Below are positions 58,372 to 64,000 of a stretch of 64,000 nucleotides of DNA, piece by piece. How positions within the stretch are numbered: the first letter of the stretch is position 1; every line of letters starts with the position of its first letter. The DNA is taken from positions 164,946-228,945 of the forward strand of contig RHPI01000818.1 in assembly GCA_009103225.1 (NCBI GenBank), in the 5' to 3' direction. Under the pieces are notes generated by a model that worked only from the letters and a program-made list of their open reading frames with translations, made no database searches and had not been told where the DNA came from. Source of the stretch: Chlorokybus atmophyticus. Lineage: Eukaryota > Streptophyta > Chlorokybophyceae > Chlorokybales > Chlorokybaceae. A program made the position numbers and the translations under genes.

Positions 58372-60013
58372 TGCAGATGCTGCAAACACCCGCCGTTGGC
58401 CCTCCCACACGCTGCAGCGAAGCGGATGAAGCTGGACCGCGCCCCACCCCACGCATGCAAAGCGCAAAATGCCTGAGGACACTGCCGCTCAGTCTGGTCA
58501 GCAGGATCAACAGGCACGGGCGATGATACTTCTGCCTTCTGCTACGGTTGTAAATGCGCACCGCCACTAAGCAACTTGTTTAAGTTGGCTTGCACACCCA
58601 CTAGCACTCATGCATGCCTGCATTGTGCGGCAAGTACTACCATCGCGTTGTGTGCCAACTCTTCCTTAGTGTCCCCAGCTTGTTGCAAACAGAAATTCAT
58701 TAGCCGCTTACAGACGCTTAAGGGGTTAAATGTTTCAGCGTTTACAGTCTAGCACTGTGCATGGGTATGAAAACGCCATTCTGCTACACGTTGACCTGTG
58801 TTTGGCAAGAAGCTTCACATGCATGCTAGCAGTTTTAAGCTGTGCTGCAGATAAGCAAGAAGATGTTGCATACAGCAACATTGTTACAGGTATAATCAGG
58901 ATTGCCAGTGTTGAAGTCAAGCAACAAGCAAAAATCGAGGTGGATTGACAGTAGCATTTAACTGACCAGCACGGCATCCAACTTCATCGTTGAGAGGTGG
59001 AAAACTACCACAAGCTGCCTGCTTGAACAAGCAAACGACTAGAGGCAAGCGCATAAACGACCATGAAGGCAACAGTGCAGCTGGAGGAGGACAAAACACA
59101 ACGCTGCATTGTGAAACAGCAGTGCTACCTGCCAGTTTTGCAAGCGAAAGTGCCTCCCCCAAGCTTCACCAAGTCGTCGCCAAGTGCAAAAGACACCAAC
59201 CACCACAACCAGCTTTGAAATAGCTTAAATGCTCCTCCCACACCTCACTCCATGCTGGTCGGCCTATTGCTGCTCACTTCCAAGCGACCAAGTCGAAAAC
59301 TCCTTCCCCACCTCACGCAGGCTAACCACAACCCAGCCAGCTGACGAATCACCTGCAAGCTGTTGCTTACACACAACACTACTACTCAGCTGTAGGCGCA
59401 CTCCACGTGGCTCCCGCCGCTTATCGCCAGCCCCTGTTACAGCCTTGATGGTAGAGAGGGAGGTCCTTTTGATATCAAGTCCATTGCGACGGTGGAGACA
59501 GGACCTTCACAGCTAAAATCACACAGAAATCAAGGACACAGAAATATCGCAGGGTCCTGCTGCTTTGCCGCGAAACCGAGTGGGACTGTCGGTCGCGACG
59601 TGGACAGCGCTCGACCCGGTGAGCCCTTGTGTCGCACAGCAAGTGCGACACAGTGCGGTGGCAAGCTTGTGCGCAAGCAGTGCGTAGGCGCACAAGCAGG
59701 TTAGGTGTTGGTGTTAGGGGCGTCGAAGTTGTTGACGTTGTCGTCGTTGTGGCCGCCGCCGTCGTTGTGTTAGTCGCTGTTGAGCTGCAGACGGCTTGAT
59801 GGACGCGTAGCAGTGAAGGTTTGCGCTGTTTCGGCCCTTCTAGCTGTTACGGCAGGCTACATTGTGGAGTGCAGTCTGTGCATTGCAGTGGTTTGGTGGT
59901 GAGGGAAGGGAAGGGGTAACGGCATTGTGCTGTGCGAAGCAAGCTACGCAATTTCGATGTTACCACCTGAAGCGTAGATAAACGTATGCAACGGCAGATT
60001 CTCTGCGCATACA
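58372..60013. other. Divergent intergenic region with hairpins
   Basis: Promoter side of both photolyase (-) and the membrane protein gene (+). Two inverted repeats lie at 59628-59652 and 59669-59697. A GTTGTTG/GTCGTCG-rich stretch runs at 59700-59775. No gene was recognised. Confidence 0.45.
59628..59652. repeat. Perfect inverted repeat, 10-bp arms, 5-nt loop
   Basis: TGTGTCGCAC at 59628-59637 and GTGCGACACA at 59643-59652. A second hairpin (CTTGTGCG...CGCACAAG) follows within 20 bases. Confidence 0.85.
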
Positions 60014-61543
60014 ATGCCTGGCCCAGGCTCCCACCTGCTGTTCGGGCTGGGGACTGGCCTGGCGCTCATGCATGCCAGCGGCGAGCGCTTCGGTACGTTC
60101 AATGCCAATGACTGAGCTAACTTCATTTTGATGCCATTCTGTATAATGACACCTAGGCCTTTGTGTTCCACCTCATGTGTCCTTACAACTTCTCTAGTTC
60201 CTGGCATGAAGCTTTATGCATTACCGTCGCTCCCCACCGTCCGTAGCGCCTCTTAAAGCATATCTGGCTTACGTACGCATGAAGCCTGAGTGATGACCGG
60301 TTTTTCATTTATCAAACCAGCATATGCGCTAACTTTGTTTAGAAGACAGGCTGTTGGCAGTATGTCCTTTTGAACTGCAGACTTGTGTGTTGCATGCATC
60401 GCCACAGTTTCACGTGTACATGCTTGTGCGAATGCAGTTTCAGACAATCAACTTCAGTGGAACTCAAACATTGCATGAAGCTTTACACCAATACTGTGCT
60501 TACCTACTATGTCAGGTCCATATCACACACTGGTGTTCGGCATAAATGGCTTCCTCGGTCCTGACATTGGACCAGGCACGGAGTTTTTCCTGCATGATTC
60601 TGCGCCCAACTTGGGAGGCAAGCTGATGCACTACATACACAATCCATTCTACTTTCCGCTGCTGCTGGGACCACCTCTGGCCTTTGGATATGCACGAGCC
60701 TCCCGGAAGCTGCTGCCCTCTCATGTATGTTGAAGTTGTATCTTGATGGGGCGTAGTTGTAAACGAAGCACATACGCTCTCTTCTTGCGGTTTGCGCACA
60801 GCTGGCGCTGTCGTTCCAGCAATGCGCGTGCTTAGTTGCAGCCGGCTGCCTATGGCATTTCTTCCTGGACCACTTGTTTGAGGTAAACTTCCAGCCTTCT
60901 AGTTCAAAGTTGGTGTACACTACTGCATGACAGCTCTTCCTCAATGTGTCTTGTTGTGCAGGAGAATGGGCAAACAGAGATGTACAAGTGGGTGATCAGC
61001 ACTGGATGGTGGGAGAGCTCCGCTGAGGCAGATGTCACAATGATCGCTGTTGTTGGCACCCTCACCATGCTACTGTTGGCTTCATTCATGTTCATCAACA
61101 GGTGAAGTGTTGTATGCAATAGCATGCGAGGCTCAATACATCTCACTGGTGCGATGCTTTGAAGACAGCGTCGATAGGTCATCGACCACACGCGCCAACA
61201 CTAGCGCATGATGTTGGGGGGTCAAGTCTCACGTTGTGCCCCGTGTGTATGGTACAGGCCAAGTCAGTTTCAAGTAGCAAAGACAGCGATGTACAGGAAG
61301 ACTGCATCCATGGCTATGATGGTGTCGGTGGCGGTGCTGTACGTGTTGTGGTGCGCGCATAGGATGTACTGGACTCACCCGCGCCAGCCTGCTGTTGGTG
61401 AAGAAGCTGACTTGGGCGTGTTGGTGTTCTTGGGGTTGTACTTTTTCCTGCCACTGTGGCTCTGTCTCCACGCCATGCACGAGAAGCGCATCGTGGTGGA
61501 GCTGGCGGACGCTGACTACAAGGAAGTAGAAGAATGGGTGTAG
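60014..61543 (+). CDS. Multi-pass membrane protein, possible YdjM/DUF457-like hydrolase fold
   Basis: Exons 60014-60092, 60516-60724, 60802-60882, 60962-61101 and 61258-61543 join in phase to 264 residues. The opening MPGPGSHLLFGLGTGLAL recalls the start of bacterial and archaeal membrane-bound YdjM (DUF457) proteins, predicted metal-dependent hydrolases. The conserved-looking acidic and histidine residues fit that idea: NGFLGPDIG, FLHDSAP, HYIHNP and WHFFLDHLFEENG. Hydrophobic segments suitable for membrane spans lie at about 79-95, 97-118, 141-161, 180-197 and 213-234. The C-terminus is charged and cytosolic-looking (ADADYKEVEEWV). I see no targeting peptide. The family link is weak and from memory. 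What is certain is a spliced multi-span protein with an Asp/His-rich first third. Confidence 0.65.
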
Positions 61544-62661
61544 GCGCTGAAAAATGATGCTCATGGTTGGCATGAATTGTTGTTGGTGACATGTGTCCTG
61601 ACGACAAGACAGCCACGGATAACTGAATCTGCATATTCTGTATAACCTTAACCCTTGTGCATTCATGTGGACTTCCACCGACGTACACTTATGTTGCAGC
61701 TATTGGATGATGGCCTATGCTTCTATGGGAGCATAATGCACTTACTTAATGACACTTATGTGGGTTGGGGTTTTTCGTTGATCATCCTCTTGCCTTGCTT
61801 TGTTGGGCGTACAACAAACAGAGTAAGGGTAGTAACGCACGTAGGGCGTGCGTAACATAGCCTCCCCGTTATCTCAGCGTCTGTGCATCTGGTGCTTGCC
61901 AGTTTAGTGCTTGCTGTGCGTGCTCAGGTTGGTGAGCTCGCACAGCTTGCACTACTTGACACATACACATGTTGCTACACTTGTGCAACGCAGGTTGGTT
62001 GGTTGGTTGGTTGGTGTTTGCTGCTGCTGCTACTGCCTGCTTCAACCATACACCCGCGGCTTTGCATTGCACATAGGGTCACTTAGCATAGAGTAGTATG
62101 GCCCCGGGCGTAATATGACTACGTTGTTGGGCTTGGTTGCTGGAGTCTCATTGTTGTGCAACATGTGTGTGCACAACTGCATGTGCAATATGACTCATAC
62201 CCTATACATGGGTACAGGAATCCACACATGTGTCATTGCATATGCGTGCAATCACAGCACATGCGGTGCGCAGTGTAGCGACTTTGAGGGCCGCAGTGTA
62301 GTTGAGGCTGTCCCTACCAACAGCCTCAACTACAAGAAATAAGTAGTAGGTAGTGTGCACCTAGCCCGGTGGTCGTGATAGAGGTGAGTGTGGTTGTGGT
62401 TAAGTGCCTATGCATGTGTCGTGCATGTTCCATACATCATGTGCATATTCTGTACACTGCCTAGGCCTATGGTGAGTGTTGAGTGCATGACGTGTATCAA
62501 GTTAGTTGCATTTGAATAGCTGTAGTTTGCACCCTCTTTCATCCCGTACACGCGTGATGCATACCGAGTTGTGACAACTGCACTGCAAACCTGTTGCAAG
62601 GACATGTCAGGCGCACATACACGCATGGAAGTCAACCTAACGCATCTATATCTGCACTATT
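61544..62661. other. Convergent intergenic region
   Basis: Between the stops of the membrane protein gene and the Ycf33-like gene. It contains four to five GGTT units at 61994-62012 and the perfect hairpin at 62298-62333. No gene was recognised. Confidence 0.45.
62298..62333. repeat. Perfect inverted repeat, 14-bp arms
   Basis: GTAGTTGAGGCTGT at 62298-62311 and its exact complement at 62320-62333, loop 8 bases. Confidence 0.9.
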
Positions 62662-63713
62662 CTATATTGAGGGATACTGGTACTCAAAATTCCCCAACCC
62701 AAGCATGGCACTGAGCGCCTGAGACAGCAAATAGCCTGTCCCGCCCAACACAATCACCGTCAAAACAGCTGTCGTCGGTTTCTTCATTAGATCCGCAATT
62801 GGCTTGACCAGGCCATAAGCTGACCCTGAAGCAACCTGAGAGAAGAGCATTGTCATCGATTGGTTTAGCGCATAGAGCGATCAACGAACACAGAACTCAA
62901 CTACTCACTGTGAAGAAGTATGCAACGTAGCGCCGAACATTGTCCCAGAATGCATCATTCTCTGGCGCCATTGCCAGAGCCCACATGTCGGACTCCAACA
63001 CTCGCTGCGGGTGCTGAGACGCTTCAGCTGCTACGGCGGGGTCAGCAGCGAGCAGCGCCAGCGCAAAGGCTGAGAGCGCCACAGCTGCAGTCGGCAAGCT
63101 TGATGTTGATTCCTCCCGGATGGCTCTGAGGCTTTCTGCAGACAAAAACAAAGCGTCGTTGGCACATTGCAAGACTCTGGTGACTTTATAGTTGCTAAGT
63201 GACAAGCGGAAGTAGATCCTGACATGTACAGCAACATTGTCCCTGCGTGGTTGTAATGAAAGGATCACTGACACGCCTAGTTGTTTGTTCAAGAGCAAAC
63301 CAGAAGCACAGACAGAACTGCACCACCAGCACCGCTCTGGAACATGCATGGTAAACGTGTTGACCAAGGATACTGCACTTGAGGTTTGAGGGTCGCGCTT
63401 TTGCTAGAATCGTTAGCAATCACAACTGGCCAAATGTGATCGCCACTCCCATGCGCATGACTGTGAACGTATGAAACAAAGCCTAATGCTACATGCATGC
63501 ATTGCCTGTTTGGCGTCTGAAGTAAGAAGTCTGACCTTGCGAGCTGCCGTCCAAGCGTTCCGCGCTCGCCCTTGCGCAGCCATGCCGGCGGTTTAGACGT
63601 TGCACGCAGCGCGGCCTGCTTTGAGGCTGCGACACAACTCCTTGTCTGCTCAACCCGACAACGGCGCAGGGCAGAGCCCCCGCCGACGCGGACACCGCCG
63701 CCGCCATCGCCAT
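62662..63713 (-). CDS. Nuclear-encoded Ycf33/DUF751-like plastid membrane protein
   Basis: Exons 63713-63536, 63135-62909 and 62835-62662 give 192 residues. The N-terminal 60 residues (MAMAAAVSASAGALPCAVVG, then Arg/Ser-rich) look like a chloroplast transit peptide. A second hydrophobic stretch with an Ala-X-Ala end (ALLAADPAVAAEA) looks like a thylakoid transfer signal, so the pair is a bipartite signal. The mature part begins near FWDNVRRYVAYFFTVASGSA, followed by KPIADLMKKPTTAVLTVIVL and LLSQALSAMLGLGNFEYQY. That is the pattern I associate with Ycf33 (DUF751), a small protein encoded in some algal plastids and cyanobacteria and in plant nuclei. Its function is unknown. The three exons only join in phase if the first is read in the transit peptide frame, which supports the model. 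Confidence 0.75.
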
Positions 63714-64000
63714 CGCCGTCGCCGTCGCCGCCCACAGCACCCAACCCTGCTAACAGATTACGCTACCGCGAGTGACGTAACACATCACAAAACGAATGAC
63801 GCAACTGTGCTAAAAGCGTGATGCGTGATTTAGGTCTCGATTCAGGGCCATTGGAAGTCCTGGAGTCGGAGTACTGCAAGCGACCTGCGCAAAGGTTCTG
63901 ACTCCGTTCAGGACAAATCCTACCAGTCAAGCGGCTGAAATTGACCACCGCTAGTGCGGGGCGCTGGCCGCTTGGATCTGCGGCAGCGGTAAAATCGATG
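63714..64000. other. Right edge, upstream of the Ycf33-like gene
   Basis: Should contain the promoter of the minus-strand Ycf33-like gene. GCC/GTCGCC-rich sequence surrounds the start codon. No further feature was seen. Confidence 0.4.

Noticed and set aside
58372-58482. N-terminal extension of photolyase to 58482
   Set aside because: The frame is open but begins with GTG and has no ATG. The ATG at 58371 gives a typical class II start.

Overview
The window is nuclear DNA from a photosynthetic eukaryote of the green lineage. Almost every gene is broken by short spliceosomal introns (mostly 60-600 nt, GT-AG) that preserve the reading frame when joined. All models below were built by hand by matching donor, acceptor and phase. 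Several genes are plant-type: carotenoid isomerase, a class III secretory peroxidase with eight cysteines, an RLF-type cytochrome b5 protein, an ERD7-like senescence-domain protein, a class II CPD photolyase, an ATXR7/SET1-type histone methyltransferase and a nuclear Ycf33/DUF751-like plastid protein. Class III peroxidase is typical of streptophytes, whereas the TRPV-type channel is not a land-plant gene. The best guess is therefore a streptophyte alga, perhaps one with flagellate cells. The species is not identified.

Layout: 1-1080 holds a decayed Tigger/pogo-like transposase (-). After AT-rich microsatellites and a GC-rich stretch come an unrecognised 400-residue gene (+, 3725-5421), the TRPV-like channel (-, 6524-11162), a rhomboid protease with a C-terminal UBA domain (+, 12227-15428), CZIB/DUF866 (-, 15566-17209), carotenoid isomerase (+, 17455-21497), the senescence-domain protein (+, 22965-25241) and a leukotriene-A4-hydrolase-type aminopeptidase (+, 26905-31336). 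The minus strand then carries five genes in a row: SET1-type methyltransferase (32378-37153), HSP20-fold protein (38278-40135), KCTD-like BTB protein (41124-41699), RLF-like cytochrome b5 protein (44270-45641) and a COQ1-like polyprenyl diphosphate synthase (46491-49570). A compositionally different, gene-poor island (about 49.8-51.5 kb) is followed by the class III peroxidase (+, 52478-54702), class II photolyase (-, 55725-58371), a multi-pass membrane protein (+, 60014-61543) and the Ycf33-like protein (-, 62662-63713).

There is no operon logic, and the genes serve separate pathways: carotenoid maturation, prenyl chains for quinones, UV repair, chromatin marking, ion signalling, cell wall redox and plastid membranes. 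Two features recur between genes and in introns: alternating purine-pyrimidine GT/GC tracts, and short perfect inverted repeats with 10-23 bp arms. The clearest unusual points are the TRPV channel in a plant-lineage genome, a SET1/ATXR7-like protein with three GYF-like modules, a 19-nt micro-exon and a possible GC-AG intron in the aminopeptidase, and the scattered hairpins.
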